A stretch of 64,000 bases of DNA, from NCBI RefSeq assembly GCF_014202425.1, contig NZ_JACHGT010000010.1, positions 186,001 to 250,000 on the forward strand. Reading direction: 5' to 3'. Both the position numbers and the translations under genes were made by a program. Positions 42,953 to 53,535 of the stretch are shown piece by piece. Every line of letters starts with the position of its first letter. Within the stretch, counting starts at the first letter, position 1. This DNA is from Phytomonospora endophytica. GTDB lineage: Bacteria > Actinomycetota > Actinomycetes > Mycobacteriales > Micromonosporaceae. The notes below the pieces were generated by a model. That model was not told the origin of the DNA and searched no databases. It was given only the letters and a program-made list of their open reading frames with translations.

Positions 42953-45103
42953 ATGACCCGCGACCTCTACAGCGCCCGCGTCCTGGAACTCGACCCGCCC
43001 GCGCGCCGGGTGCGGCTCCGGGTCCTGCTCGTCCACTTCGAACGGTCGTGGGGCCGCGAGGACCTGCTCCCGCGCGATGCGGGCTTCTTCTTCAGGGCAC
43101 TGTGGCAGGCCGCCGACGGCGTCGCGAAACGCCGTCGCGGCCCCCTCCAGGACGAGGTCGGGCTTGAGGAGTACCTCGACACCGAGTGGGTGGACGCCAA
43201 CGCCGGGCGCTTCGTCGAACACGTCGAGATGCTCGACTCGCGCAACGTGCCCACCGGCGATGCCGAGATCGCCGCCCTCGCCGAGTTCCATTGCGACCAC
43301 GCCGACGGCCTCGACGCGCACCTCCACGAGTGGGACGACCCCTGGGAGGCCGAACACCGCCTCGTCGCCGCCGACTACGACGTGCGCGTCACCGACCCGC
43401 GCTGGCTCGAACCCCTCCTGACCGGGCAGGGCTGGGCCACCAACGCCTTCCCGAGTCCGGCGGCCGAACGCCGCGGTGGCCCCGCGTCGGGCGCCGGTGA
43501 GGCCTATCTCGGCCTTGGCTGGGTCCGCGAACTCGACAGCGGCGACTTCGACGGCGCGATCCGGGCCTACGAGCGCGCGATCGAGACCGGCGACGCGCAC
43601 GTCAAGGCCAAGGCCCACACCGCCGTCGAGCGTGTCAAGGCCAAACGTGAGGGCACACTCGCCGACGACTTCACCGCCGAGGTCGCCCTGGAGACCCGTG
43701 CGGCCCTCGAACTCTGCGTGCGACTGCACGGCGAAGGCCGCGCCGAGGAGGCCCGCGCTGCCTACCTCCTCGCGCACGCCGCCGGGGACCCGGTGATCCT
43801 CGCCGAGGCCCGCCGCCGTGCCGACATGTCCAGCCCGGCCGAGCACGCGCTCCGCCTCTTCGAAGGCGGCGACCGGGCCGCCGCCACCGCCGAACTCCGC
43901 CGGGCCTACGACCCGTCGAAGGCCGTCGCCGAGGTCGCCCTCGCCGTCTACGCCGGAGACTTCGAGGCGGCCGCCGCCGTCGGCTTCGGCGGCGACCTGG
44001 AACGGTGCCAGACCGGTAACGCGGCCGTCGACCTCGCCTTCCACTACGGCAGGCAGGGCGACAAGGCCACACTCGACGCCCTGCTCGCCCTCGTCATCGG
44101 CACCGGCAACGCCGTCGCCGCCTGGACCTACGCCGTCACCGGCGGCTCGGCCCACCCGCCCGCTCTGGCCACCGTGATCGGCAGGCGGCTGGCCCGGGCG
44201 GAGGCCGACGCGATGAACCCCGAGGGGATCCGGACGATCGCCGAAGCGGCCGCGCCGGCCTTCCCCGCGGTCGCCGCCGCCGCGTACCGCCTCCTCGGTG
44301 AGCACGAACTCCGGCACGGCGAAGACGATGCCGCCGTCGCCGGGGCCTGGATCCGCGGCGCCCACTGGAGCTGCGTGACCAGGCCGGGTGGAGCCCGCGC
44401 CGCCGCGGCCGAGATCGCCGAACTCGCCGAGCTGCTCGACGGGGTGGGCGAGACCGTGGCCGCCGAGGCCGCCCGCGCGCTGCTGACCGAGCTGGCGGTG
44501 ACACCCGCGACCGGCGCGGTCGACCGCCACGCGGCCTTCCTCTACGGCCAGTGGTTCAGTTCGGCGGAGCGGGCCGACAAGGCCCTGCCACTGCTCACCG
44601 AAGTCGCGCGGGGGAGGGGCGCCAGTGCGGCGAAGGCGTGCGTGACCGTCGGGTTCCACGCCCATCACGCGGGCGACGACGACACCGCCCGCCGCTGGTG
44701 GGTGCGCGCGATCGGCATGGGGGACCCGGTGACCTCCCGGCAGGCGGTCAGCAACCTCGCGCTGGCCGCCAAGAAGAGGCGCGACCTGGACGAGGCCACG
44801 CGCTGGTTCGCGCCCCTGCTCGCCGAAGAGGACGACGGTGCCGCGCTGGCCGCCGCGCATCTCGGCGAGCTCTGCTACTGGCTGGAGGACCTGGAGAGCG
44901 CGGTCGGCTGGTACGGCCGGACGCTGGAGTTGAGCAACGATCCCGAGCTCGTCGGCGAGGCCGGTTTCCGCAGCGGCGAGATCCTCGCCGGGCGGGGGGA
45001 GCGGGCCGGCGCGCGGAACGTGCTGGCGCGGGCGGCCGCGTGCGGGAACGTGACCTTCTCGCCGCGGGCGAAGGCGCTGCTGGAGGCCCTCGACGCGGGA
45101 TGA
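42953..45103 (+). CDS. Large helical-repeat (SEL1/TPR-like) hypothetical protein
   Basis: A 716-residue soluble protein. Residues 1-160 form a separate domain (YSARVLELDPPARRVRLRVL; DEVGLEEYLDTEWVDANAGR). The rest is rich in Ala and consists of degenerate helical pairs such as GDFDGAIRAYERAIETGDAH, ARRWWVRAIGMGDPVTSRQA and EDLESAVGWYGRTLELSNDP, which are TPR/SEL1-like. ATG 42953 is used, with no strong ribosome site. Such proteins are scaffolds. No signal peptide or catalytic motif is visible. It probably stands alone. Confidence 0.7.
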   Translation: MTRDLYSARVLELDPPARRVRLRVLLVHFERSWGREDLLPRDAGFFFRALWQAADGVAKRRRGPLQDEVGLEEYLDTEWVDANAGRFVEHVEMLDSRNVPTGDAEIAALAEFHCDHADGLDAHLHEWDDPWEAEHRLVAADYDVRVTDPRWLEPLLTGQGWATNAFPSPAAERRGGPASGAGEAYLGLGWVRELDSGDFDGAIRAYERAIETGDAHVKAKAHTAVERVKAKREGTLADDFTAEVALETRAALELCVRLHGEGRAEEARAAYLLAHAAGDPVILAEARRRADMSSPAEHALRLFEGGDRAAATAELRRAYDPSKAVAEVALAVYAGDFEAAAAVGFGGDLERCQTGNAAVDLAFHYGRQGDKATLDALLALVIGTGNAVAAWTYAVTGGSAHPPALATVIGRRLARAEADAMNPEGIRTIAEAAAPAFPAVAAAAYRLLGEHELRHGEDDAAVAGAWIRGAHWSCVTRPGGARAAAAEIAELAELLDGVGETVAAEAARALLTELAVTPATGAVDRHAAFLYGQWFSSAERADKALPLLTEVARGRGASAAKACVTVGFHAHHAGDDDTARRWWVRAIGMGDPVTSRQAVSNLALAAKKRRDLDEATRWFAPLLAEEDDGAALAAAHLGELCYWLEDLESAVGWYGRTLELSNDPELVGEAGFRSGEILAGRGERAGARNVLARAAACGNVTFSPRAKALLEALDAG

Positions 45104-45136
45104 ACCGGGCGGGGCCGGTAGGGAAAACTGGGTGGG

Positions 45137-45568
45137 GTGACCACCGACAGCGCCCGCCCGCGCCCGCCCGTGACGAGTCCGTCGATCATCGTGCTGACCT
45201 TGGCGCGCCGGGTCGAGACCGAGCTGAACGCCGCCCTGGCGCCGTTGGAGCTCACCGTCGCGCGCCTGGGGCTGCTCGGGCACGTCAAGGCGATGCCGGG
45301 GGCGTCGTTCAGCGAGCTGGCGCGGATGTCGGGGACGAGCGTGCAGAGCGTGCATTCGGCGGTGAAGTCGCTGGTCGCGGGCGGTCTCGTGCGTGATCAC
45401 ACGGCCCGTGCGGGCTCGGCGTCGGTGATCGAGCTGACCGAGGAGGGCGCGCGCCTGCTGGAGGAGGCCAAGCGCGCGGTGTCCACGGTGGACGAGCTGC
45501 TTTTCGGGCCGGAGGCCGATCCGATCCAGCGGAAGGTCGGTGCGGGGATCCTCGGCGCCTTCGGCTAG
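45137..45568 (+). CDS. MarR-family transcriptional regulator
   Basis: A 143-residue winged-helix regulator. The DNA-binding part is FSELARMSGTSVQSVHSAVK, then SLVAGGLVRDHTARAGSASV, with the wing residues, and ELTEEGARLLEEAK for the dimer helix. The GTG at 45137 follows GGGTGGG. It is followed by two palindromes and a small membrane-protein operon, which it probably controls. Confidence 0.82.
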   Translation: MTTDSARPRPPVTSPSIIVLTLARRVETELNAALAPLELTVARLGLLGHVKAMPGASFSELARMSGTSVQSVHSAVKSLVAGGLVRDHTARAGSASVIELTEEGARLLEEAKRAVSTVDELLFGPEADPIQRKVGAGILGAFG

Positions 45569-45582
45569 CACCCGATCCCGAC

Positions 45583-45628
45583 CTTCAATCAGGTTGAAGC
45601 CATGACGTAAGCTTCAGGCAACCTGAAG
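45583..45628. promoter_or_regulatory. Two CTTCA-type palindromes, likely MarR operators
   Basis: CTTCAA-TCAGG-TTGAAG (45583-45599) and CTTCAGG-CAA-CCTGAAG (45612-45628). Both are perfect inverted repeats with centres 29 bp apart, sitting between the marR stop and the start at 45645. The last one is 17 bp from the membrane-protein start. Confidence 0.7.
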
Positions 45629-45644
45629 GTCGGGAGTCGTCACC

Positions 45645-46100
45645 ATGCAGAACGTCCTGCTGTCCCTGCACGTCCTCGCCGGAATCGTCTTCGTCGGCGG
45701 ATCGGCCGTCGCCACCAGCCTCTTCCCGCGCTACGCGCCCGTCGTCGAACCCGCCGAAGGCTCACCCCGCAGCCTCGCCGTCGCCAAGGCCCTGCACCGC
45801 GTCACCGGCGGCTACGCCGTCGCCGGGATCAGCGTGCCGGTCATCGGGATCGCGCTGGCGACGATCCAGGGCCGGATGGGCGAAATCTGGATCACCGTAG
45901 CCATGGCCCTGACCGCCCTGGCCGGGCTCCTCCTCGCCACGCAGATCTACCCACGCCAGCGCGAGGCTCTCGCGGAACCCGGCGACGAGCGGCCCTTGAA
46001 GCGGCTGTCGATGCTCGCCGGCGCCTACAACCTCGTATGGGCCGCCGTCGTCGTGCTGATGATCGTCCGCCCCGGCTCCGGCTACAGCCCGGAGGCGTGA
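45645..46100 (+). CDS. DUF2269-family membrane protein
   Basis: A 151-residue integral membrane protein with four hydrophobic helices. The start VLLSLHVLAGIVFVGGSAVA and the segment ALHRVTGGYAVAGISVPVIG carry the conserved His residues of DUF2269 proteins. The ATG has GGGAG 9 nt upstream. It follows two likely MarR operators and overlaps the next gene. Function unknown; members may bind haem or act in envelope redox. Confidence 0.75.
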   Translation: MQNVLLSLHVLAGIVFVGGSAVATSLFPRYAPVVEPAEGSPRSLAVAKALHRVTGGYAVAGISVPVIGIALATIQGRMGEIWITVAMALTALAGLLLATQIYPRQREALAEPGDERPLKRLSMLAGAYNLVWAAVVVLMIVRPGSGYSPEA

Positions 46101-46369
46101 TGTCGACGCCGGTCCTGCGGGTCGCGGCCGCACTTGAAGCGGTCACCTTGACGGTACTGCTGGTCAACCTCGCGACCGTGCACGCCGATACCGTCTCGCG
46201 GCTCTGCGGGCCGCTGCACGGGATGTCCTACGTTGCGGTCATCGCGGCGACGGCACTCGCCCCGGTCGCCCGCGAGCCGGGCGGCAAGGCGGCCAAGTGG
46301 CTGGCCTGGGTCCCCGGAATCGGCGGCATGCTCGCGCTGCGAAGGCTTCGTGTCGTACCCCGCGTTTAG
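46100..46369 (+). CDS. Small membrane protein (DUF3817-like)
   Basis: An 89-residue protein with two or three membrane helices (LRVAAALEAVTLTVLLVNLA; GMSYVAVIAATALAP) and GPLHG between them, which is the DUF3817 layout. The ATG overlaps the upstream stop by one base (TGATG), with GGAGG 4 nt before it. Same operon as the DUF2269 gene. Confidence 0.65.
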   Translation: MSTPVLRVAAALEAVTLTVLLVNLATVHADTVSRLCGPLHGMSYVAVIAATALAPVAREPGGKAAKWLAWVPGIGGMLALRRLRVVPRV

Positions 46370-46379
46370 TCTCCGCGAC

Positions 46380-48438
<2,059 letters not shown>

Positions 48439-48485
48439 CCGGGAATCCGGTGGTCATGGCATCGCCCTGGGGGCAGGATGACGCC

Positions 48486-49571
48486 ATGACCACCGACGCA
48501 CCCCGGCCCGAGATCCGCCGCTCCCTGAGTTCCCACGCTCCGCTGCGCCGCAAGCCCCGCGTGGTGCTCGCCAGGCTCATGGAACGCCCCGAGGCCGACG
48601 CGCCCGTGTACGGGCCCGACAGCGCGATGGCCTTGCTGGAACGGCGCATCGCCGAACTCCTCGGCAAGGAGCGGGCGCTGTTCTTCCCGTCGGGAACGAT
48701 GGCCCAGCAGGTCGCGCTGCGGATGCACGCCGAGATGCGTGGCCGCCGCGGCTTCGCCGCCCACCCCACGAACCACCTCGATCTGTGGGAGCAGCAGGGT
48801 TACGACGTCGTGCACGGCCTGCACTACGTCCGCGTCGGCGATGCCAACGAGCTGATGACCACCGAGGACCTCGCGGGAATCGGCGAGCCCGTCGCCGCCG
48901 TGCTCTGGGAGCTGCCGCAGCGTGAGATCGGCGGCCTCCTGCCCGAGTGGGACGAACTGCGCGAGCAGATCGCGACCGTCCGCTCGACCGGCGCCGCCAC
49001 GCACCTCGACGGCGCCCGGCTGTGGGAGGCGCAGACCTTCTACGAGCGCCCCTTCGACGAGATCGCCGCCCTCTTCGACACCGTCTACGTATCCCTCTAC
49101 AAGGGGCTCCAGGGGATTCGGGGCGCGGTCCTCGCCTCCGACGCCGCCACGATCGCCGAGGCCGAGGTGTGGCGCTGGCGCCTCGGCGGCCAGATCCCCG
49201 ACGCCTGGCCGCTCGCGCTCGCCGCGCTCGACGGACTCGACAACGTCCTGCCCCGCATGGCCGCCTTCCGCGACCACGCCGTCGCCCTCGCCGCCGCGCT
49301 CAACGCCGACGGCATCGCCACGACCGTCCCGCTGGTGCCTCAGACGCCGATGTTCCACGTGCACCTGCCGGTCGGCCGACGTGCGGCGAGCGAGGCGAGC
49401 AGGGTGCTCCTCGAAGAGACCGGGACGCACCTGTTCGGCGGCACCGGCTCGACACCGTTGCCCGGTCGCTGCGCCTTCGAGGTGAGCGTCGGTGAGAACG
49501 CCATGGAGTTCGAGCCGGAGGAGCTGGCGGGGCTGGTGCGGGAGCTGGTGGAACGGGCCAAGGCGGCCTGA
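48486..49571 (+). CDS. Threonine aldolase-like PLP-dependent enzyme
   Basis: A 361-residue fold-type I enzyme of the beta-eliminating lyase (Beta_elim_lyase) family, which includes low-specificity threonine aldolases. Landmarks: ERALFFPSGTMAQQVALRMH for phosphate binding, ATHLDGARLWEA with the PLP-ring Asp, and YVSLYKGLQGIRGAVLA with the Schiff-base Lys. ATG 48486 is used; the frame is open 12 codons earlier. It would cleave threonine to glycine and acetaldehyde or act on a related beta-hydroxy amino acid. It follows argG by 47 bp and may be co-transcribed. Confidence 0.82.
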   Translation: MTTDAPRPEIRRSLSSHAPLRRKPRVVLARLMERPEADAPVYGPDSAMALLERRIAELLGKERALFFPSGTMAQQVALRMHAEMRGRRGFAAHPTNHLDLWEQQGYDVVHGLHYVRVGDANELMTTEDLAGIGEPVAAVLWELPQREIGGLLPEWDELREQIATVRSTGAATHLDGARLWEAQTFYERPFDEIAALFDTVYVSLYKGLQGIRGAVLASDAATIAEAEVWRWRLGGQIPDAWPLALAALDGLDNVLPRMAAFRDHAVALAAALNADGIATTVPLVPQTPMFHVHLPVGRRAASEASRVLLEETGTHLFGGTGSTPLPGRCAFEVSVGENAMEFEPEELAGLVRELVERAKAA

Positions 49572-49749
49572 ACCGATCTCCCAAGGCCGGGAAATCGCGC
49601 AATGTGTTCGGTAAATGCATCGACGTGCACCATTCCGTGAATGCGATTCCCGTCGATGGATGACCCGCCGGAAGCTGTCGTGCACTTTACCCTCGCGGGC
49701 TTCTTCGTCCGGTAGTGTGCTGACACACGTAACCGGGGGACGGTGCCAC

Positions 49750-50004
49750 ATGGACGACATCGGTGATGTCCGTCGGGCGATCGAACACGCGGTCGAATCC
49801 TTACCCGACAGGCTGCTCGACGCCTCGCGCGATCGAATCGAAGAGGTCCGTTCGCGAATGCTCGCGATATTCGGCCAGAGCGTCAATCAGCACGGTGAAT
49901 CGGCCGTCGGCCGCCTCGACAGGGCGATCACGCATCTCGACGAGGCCGGTTCGGCCTTCGCGCTCGTCCGCGAATGCCGGGACGGCTACCTGTCGAGGCT
50001 GTGA
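49750..50004 (+). CDS. Small helical protein in the deaminase-toxin operon
   Basis: An 84-residue all-helical protein (VRRAIEHAVESLPDRLLDAS; GRLDRAITHLDEAGSAFALV) with no Cys or signal peptide. GGGGGA lies 9 nt before the ATG. Its stop overlaps the toxin start (TGATG). The size, helical nature and position fit a secretion partner or chaperone of the WXG/LXG sort used by type VII-exported toxins, but there is no WxG motif, so the role is inferred from context. The 178 bp upstream hold no other gene. Confidence 0.6.
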   Translation: MDDIGDVRRAIEHAVESLPDRLLDASRDRIEEVRSRMLAIFGQSVNQHGESAVGRLDRAITHLDEAGSAFALVRECRDGYLSRL

Positions 50005-50759
50005 TGGACGAGCTGGGGAAGGCCGTCCGGGGCCTGCGCGCGGCCGTCGCCGACCTTCCCACCGAGGAGCTGCGCCACGCCCGCGAGACGGCCGAGAACG
50101 GCGCCGCCGCCGTCCATCGCGTGACCGTCACCAGCGGCAGCGACGAACCCCGCCACATGGTCGGAGCCATCGGTCAGGCCTGCGAGGCCATCGACCGGGC
50201 CCTGCGCGAGCTCGACGGCGCGGCACGCGACGTGAACGCCTACGCCGTCCAGGTCGGCGGCTCCGGGGACTTCGCACCCGGCGGGACCGCCGGAATCCTT
50301 CCGGGCCAGGCGATCGCGCCCGCGTTGCGCCCGGGGGCGCCGACCGGCCGAGCGGCTCCCGCCGAATGGATCGAGCGGCTTCCCGTGTGGGAGAAACGGC
50401 GCCACGCGAGAATGCGCACCCGCGGTCTGAGAATCGTCGACGGCTTCGCCGTGTCGGACCTGTGCAGTGGTGGCGACGAGTACACCGACAAAGTCGATCA
50501 CCATTGGAAATCCGTTCGTCGCCCGGGAGAGCCGCCGGTACTCACGGTCTCCAAGGACATAGAACTGAAATACGCGATGCGCATGCGTGATTCCGGGCTC
50601 ACGGATGAGATCATCGTGATCAACAAACCGGATGGACCCTGCGCGGAGGAATACGGATGCGACAGTCTCCTCTCCCGTTTCCTTCCGCCGGGTTCGAGCT
50701 TGACGGTCTGCTGGCCCAATGGCGAAAGCCGCACCTACAAGGCTACGGAGGCGGTATGA
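50004..50759 (+). CDS. SCP1.201/DddA-like nucleic-acid deaminase toxin (altered active site)
   Basis: A 251-residue polymorphic toxin. Residues 1-90 are helical, like an export/LXG-type head; 90-120 are a Gly/Pro linker; the C-terminal 110 residues are the deaminase. Family landmarks are ELKYAMRMRDSGLTDEIIVI, NKPDGPC...YGC and LLSRFLPPGSSLTVCWPNG. In DddA-like enzymes zinc is held by His and two Cys, with a catalytic Glu in HxE. Here the triad position reads D185-I-E187, with C213 and C219 present, so Asp replaces His. It could still bind zinc through Asp, or be inactive. The downstream Imm1-like gene fits a toxin/immunity pair. AT-richer codons than its neighbours in the last 80 codons hint at transfer. 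Confidence 0.75.
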   Translation: MDELGKAVRGLRAAVADLPTEELRHARETAENGAAAVHRVTVTSGSDEPRHMVGAIGQACEAIDRALRELDGAARDVNAYAVQVGGSGDFAPGGTAGILPGQAIAPALRPGAPTGRAAPAEWIERLPVWEKRRHARMRTRGLRIVDGFAVSDLCSGGDEYTDKVDHHWKSVRRPGEPPVLTVSKDIELKYAMRMRDSGLTDEIIVINKPDGPCAEEYGCDSLLSRFLPPGSSLTVCWPNGESRTYKATEAV

Positions 50760-50802
50760 CGCGGGGTATCGGTCGTTTCCGTCCGAGGGAAGGCGATGCG
50801 GC

Positions 50803-51210
50803 GTGACCTCCCTGAAGGCCTACTTCCGTCCCGGGCATCGCGACGAGCCGGCCGTCGCCTCCACGGATGCCGAGCTGGACGCACTCCTCGACGAACTCAT
50901 GCGCGAGGGCTTCGACCGCTCGATCGCCGTGCTGTCCGTCGCCGAGCCCGGCGACGGCGGTTACCGGGCCCTGCACGTCGCCGTCGACCCCGAAGGGGAC
51001 GTCGGTGCCTTGATCTACATCGACAGCACGGACGCCTGGTACAGCAAGGGCACGACGAGCGAGCGCGAAGAGCTCTTCTACTGCTACTACGGCGAGGATC
51101 GCGACTTCCCGCGCGATGCCGAGCTCACCCTGGCGACCGTCCGGGCCGCGGCGGCCGAGTTCCTGCACACCGGGCTGCGCCCGACCCTCGCCGACTGGCA
51201 ACCCTGGTAG
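50803..51210 (+). CDS. Imm1-family immunity protein
   Basis: A 135-residue cytoplasmic alpha/beta protein. The middle DPEGDVGALIYIDSTDAWYS and ending EFLHTGLRPTLADWQPW match Imm1, whose known members have conserved Glu and Trp and sit directly beside deaminase toxins. GTG 50803 has GAGGGAAGG upstream; it starts 43 bp after the toxin stop. It should bind and block the toxin in the producer. Length is normal for the family. Confidence 0.75.
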   Translation: MTSLKAYFRPGHRDEPAVASTDAELDALLDELMREGFDRSIAVLSVAEPGDGGYRALHVAVDPEGDVGALIYIDSTDAWYSKGTTSEREELFYCYYGEDRDFPRDAELTLATVRAAAAEFLHTGLRPTLADWQPW

Positions 51211-51247
51211 GCGCCCCGGCCGCACTCGGCGACCGGGGCGGGCGACG

Positions 51248-52822
51248 TCAGCACACGTCCGGCTTGACCCAGGTGCACTCGACGTCCCGCGAGACGGTGT
51301 CCTCGGGGACGAGCGTGTCGGTCGCGGCCTTCGCCGCCGGCGCCGAGGCGGTGTGGTTCGCCAGCGCGATGGCGATCTTGTCCTCGATGTCCTTCACCGA
51401 GGAGGCGAGATAGTCGTTGGTGACGACACTGAACACCAGCGCCCGGCCGTCGGCGTCGGTGACGTAGCCCGACAGGCCGGACACGCCCGTCAGGGAACCG
51501 GTCTTGGCGTGCACGTTGTTCTTCGCGGCCGGGCTGGCGCACATGCGCGTCCGCAGGGTCCCTCCGACGAGGCGGTCGGCGTTGCAGGCGACCGGTAGCG
51601 AGGTGTACCAGTCGGCGAACCACGGCTCGTCACGGACACCCACGAGGAGCTTGGCGATCTCCTGCGCCGGGATGTCGTTGCGGCGGGATAGTCCGGAGCC
51701 GTCGGCCTGGCGCAGCGCCGAGACCTTCATGCCCCGCGTGGCGACGTAGGCGCGGATCGCGGCGATCCCCGCACTCCAGGTGCCCGCGCCGGAGACCGCG
51801 CGGCCGACGGCCTTGGTGAGGGCCTCGGCGTGCATGTTGTTCGACAGCTTCATGAAGGGAATGAGCAGCTCCGACAGCGTCATCGACTCGTGCGCGGCCA
51901 GTCGCCGGGCGCCTTCGGGTGTGGCGCTCCCGAGCTTCGTGGCGCCGAGGACACGGACGCCGTGGCTCTTCAGCGCGCGGCGGAAGACGTCGGCGGCGTA
52001 GCCGGTCGGCTCCCACACCGAGATCCAGTCCTTCGTGGCCGAGGCGCCGACGGGGATCTGGCCGGAGATCACGATCCTGTTCGAGCCGTGCTCGCGGGAG
52101 ATGCCGAGCGTGTCGGTCTGTCCTGAGGGGACGGTCTTGCCCTTGTTGACGATCGTGACGTAGCCGTTGTCGGGCTCGATGGTGTAGACGGGCGCGTCAC
52201 CGGGCTTCGCGCCGGGCGTGGCGGTGACGATGACGGTCCCGGCGTCGTAGTCGGTGTCCGGGGCGACCGTCAAGGCCGAGATCTGGGCGGCGTAGTAGGC
52301 GCTCTCGTCATCGGCGGCCCAGTCGCTGCCGTTGCGCTGGGCGTCGAAGGCGGTGTCGTCGGCGACGAGGCCACCGGTCACGGTCTTGACGCCCGAGGCG
52401 GCCACGGCGGCGGCGAGCGCGTCGTAGTCGGCGGCCAGGGTGGTGGGGTCGCCGGTGCCGCGCAGGTAGAGGTCGCCGAGGAGGGCCGAACCGTACTGCT
52501 TGGCCGAGGTCGCGACGTCGGTGACGAAGCGGTGGTCGGGGCCGAGGTGGTGCATGGCCGCGGCCGAGGTCAGCAGTTTGGTGTTCGAGGCGGGAATGCC
52601 GCGGGTGTGCCCATTGTGGTCGTAGAGGACGTCGCCGGTGGTCGCGTCGGCGACGACGACGCCGATCTGCGAACCGTCGAGGCGGGCGTCGGTGAGAATG
52701 GCGTCGATGGTCTCGGCGAGGTGGGCGTCGGCGCCGTCTTGGGCGATGGCCGATCCGGAGATGGTCAGCGTGGCGGCGAGGACGACCGCTCCGGCCAGGC
52801 AGGCGACGTTTCTTTTCTTCAT
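51248..52822 (-). CDS. dacB: D-alanyl-D-alanine carboxypeptidase/endopeptidase (PBP4/DacB)
   Basis: A 524-residue secreted S13 peptidase. The signal peptide is MKKRNVACLAGAVVLAATLT then ISGSAIAQD. The catalytic Ser is in the SxxK motif ASNTK (about residue 79), SxN is SNNMHAE and KTG is AKTGSLTG. The inserted domain between SxxK and SxN is as in PBP4. It trims or cuts peptidoglycan cross-links outside the cell. ATG 52822 is used; no strong ribosome site is visible. The C-terminus has two Cys (VECTW, PDVC), probably a disulfide. Confidence 0.9.
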   Translation of the reverse strand: MKKRNVACLAGAVVLAATLTISGSAIAQDGADAHLAETIDAILTDARLDGSQIGVVVADATTGDVLYDHNGHTRGIPASNTKLLTSAAAMHHLGPDHRFVTDVATSAKQYGSALLGDLYLRGTGDPTTLAADYDALAAAVAASGVKTVTGGLVADDTAFDAQRNGSDWAADDESAYYAAQISALTVAPDTDYDAGTVIVTATPGAKPGDAPVYTIEPDNGYVTIVNKGKTVPSGQTDTLGISREHGSNRIVISGQIPVGASATKDWISVWEPTGYAADVFRRALKSHGVRVLGATKLGSATPEGARRLAAHESMTLSELLIPFMKLSNNMHAEALTKAVGRAVSGAGTWSAGIAAIRAYVATRGMKVSALRQADGSGLSRRNDIPAQEIAKLLVGVRDEPWFADWYTSLPVACNADRLVGGTLRTRMCASPAAKNNVHAKTGSLTGVSGLSGYVTDADGRALVFSVVTNDYLASSVKDIEDKIAIALANHTASAPAAKAATDTLVPEDTVSRDVECTWVKPDVC

Positions 52823-52886
52823 GCGCTGATGCTGGCAGGAAGATTTTCTGCGAACAAGGGCTTCGCGGGCAGGACTCGCGGACGGT

Positions 52887-53393
52887 TCACCGTTGACGGG
52901 AGGGGCCGGATCGCCGCTCGCGGGCCAGATTCCGGGCGAGCGGGCCCCGGCGGAAGCCGTGGGCGCGGAAGCGGCGCAGGTCGGCGGCGTTGTCGTACAT
53001 GAGCTGGACGTGGAAGTAGTTGATCTGCTCCAGCCATGCGAAGAGCGCGAACGCCAGGCCGGGCAGGGATCCGCGGCCCGGTGCCGACACCGCGGCCCAC
53101 AGGGTGAAGCCCGTGCTGGCGGTAAGCAGGACGGGGTTGGCGACCCGCGCGACGGCGAAGGCGCGGGCGGCGGGAAGTCCGGTGCGACCGGTCGCGAGCC
53201 TTCGGCCCTTGGCCGTCCAGTAGGCGGCACCCTGGACCAGGAGCAGCGCCACGAGCGCGAACCCGGTGAGGTTGGCGGCCGTGGCGGGGAAGCCGGCCAC
53301 GGTGAACCACACCCATGCCTGTAGCGGGATGTTGAGCAGTTCCAGGGCCGCCAACGAACGCAGGCGGCGGAGGAGGTGGTCGGGGCGGGCCAT
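52887..53393 (-). CDS. Hypothetical integral membrane protein
   Basis: A 168-residue protein with four hydrophobic helices (LNIPLQAWVWFTVAGFP; NLTGFALVALLLVQGAAYWT; PVLLTASTGFTLWAAVSA; LPGLAFALFAWLEQINYFHV). The conserved-looking end EQINYFHVQLMYDNAADLRR recurs in actinomycete membrane proteins of unknown function. It is upstream of dacB by 64 bp and may be co-transcribed. Confidence 0.65.
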   Translation of the reverse strand: MARPDHLLRRLRSLAALELLNIPLQAWVWFTVAGFPATAANLTGFALVALLLVQGAAYWTAKGRRLATGRTGLPAARAFAVARVANPVLLTASTGFTLWAAVSAPGRGSLPGLAFALFAWLEQINYFHVQLMYDNAADLRRFRAHGFRRGPLARNLARERRSGPSRQR

Positions 53394-53506
53394 CCGGCAA
53401 CTATCGCCGAAAGGTCCCGGCGCGCGCGCGTCGCCCGGGGAATCTCGGGCCTTTCACTGTCGGAGTCTTGTCCCCGACTGGCCGGAATGCTACTTTGCGC
53501 CTAACC

Positions 53507-53517
53507 GTAAACTTTAC
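53507..53517. promoter_or_regulatory. GTAAA-C-TTTAC palindrome upstream of the chitinase gene
   Basis: An 11-bp perfect inverted repeat, 18 bp before the start codon and flanked by CTAACC and TAACC. It is AT-rich in a GC-rich region. It may be the operator of a carbohydrate regulator or overlap the -10. I see no DasR-type site (ACTGGTCTAnACCA) here. Confidence 0.5.
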
Positions 53518-53535
53518 TAACCTCTGGGAGAGGTC

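Noticed and set aside
42878-45571. 897-codon minus-strand frame opposite the helical-repeat and MarR genes
   Set aside because: Shadow frame caused by GC-biased third positions; it spans two unrelated genes and has no domain features.
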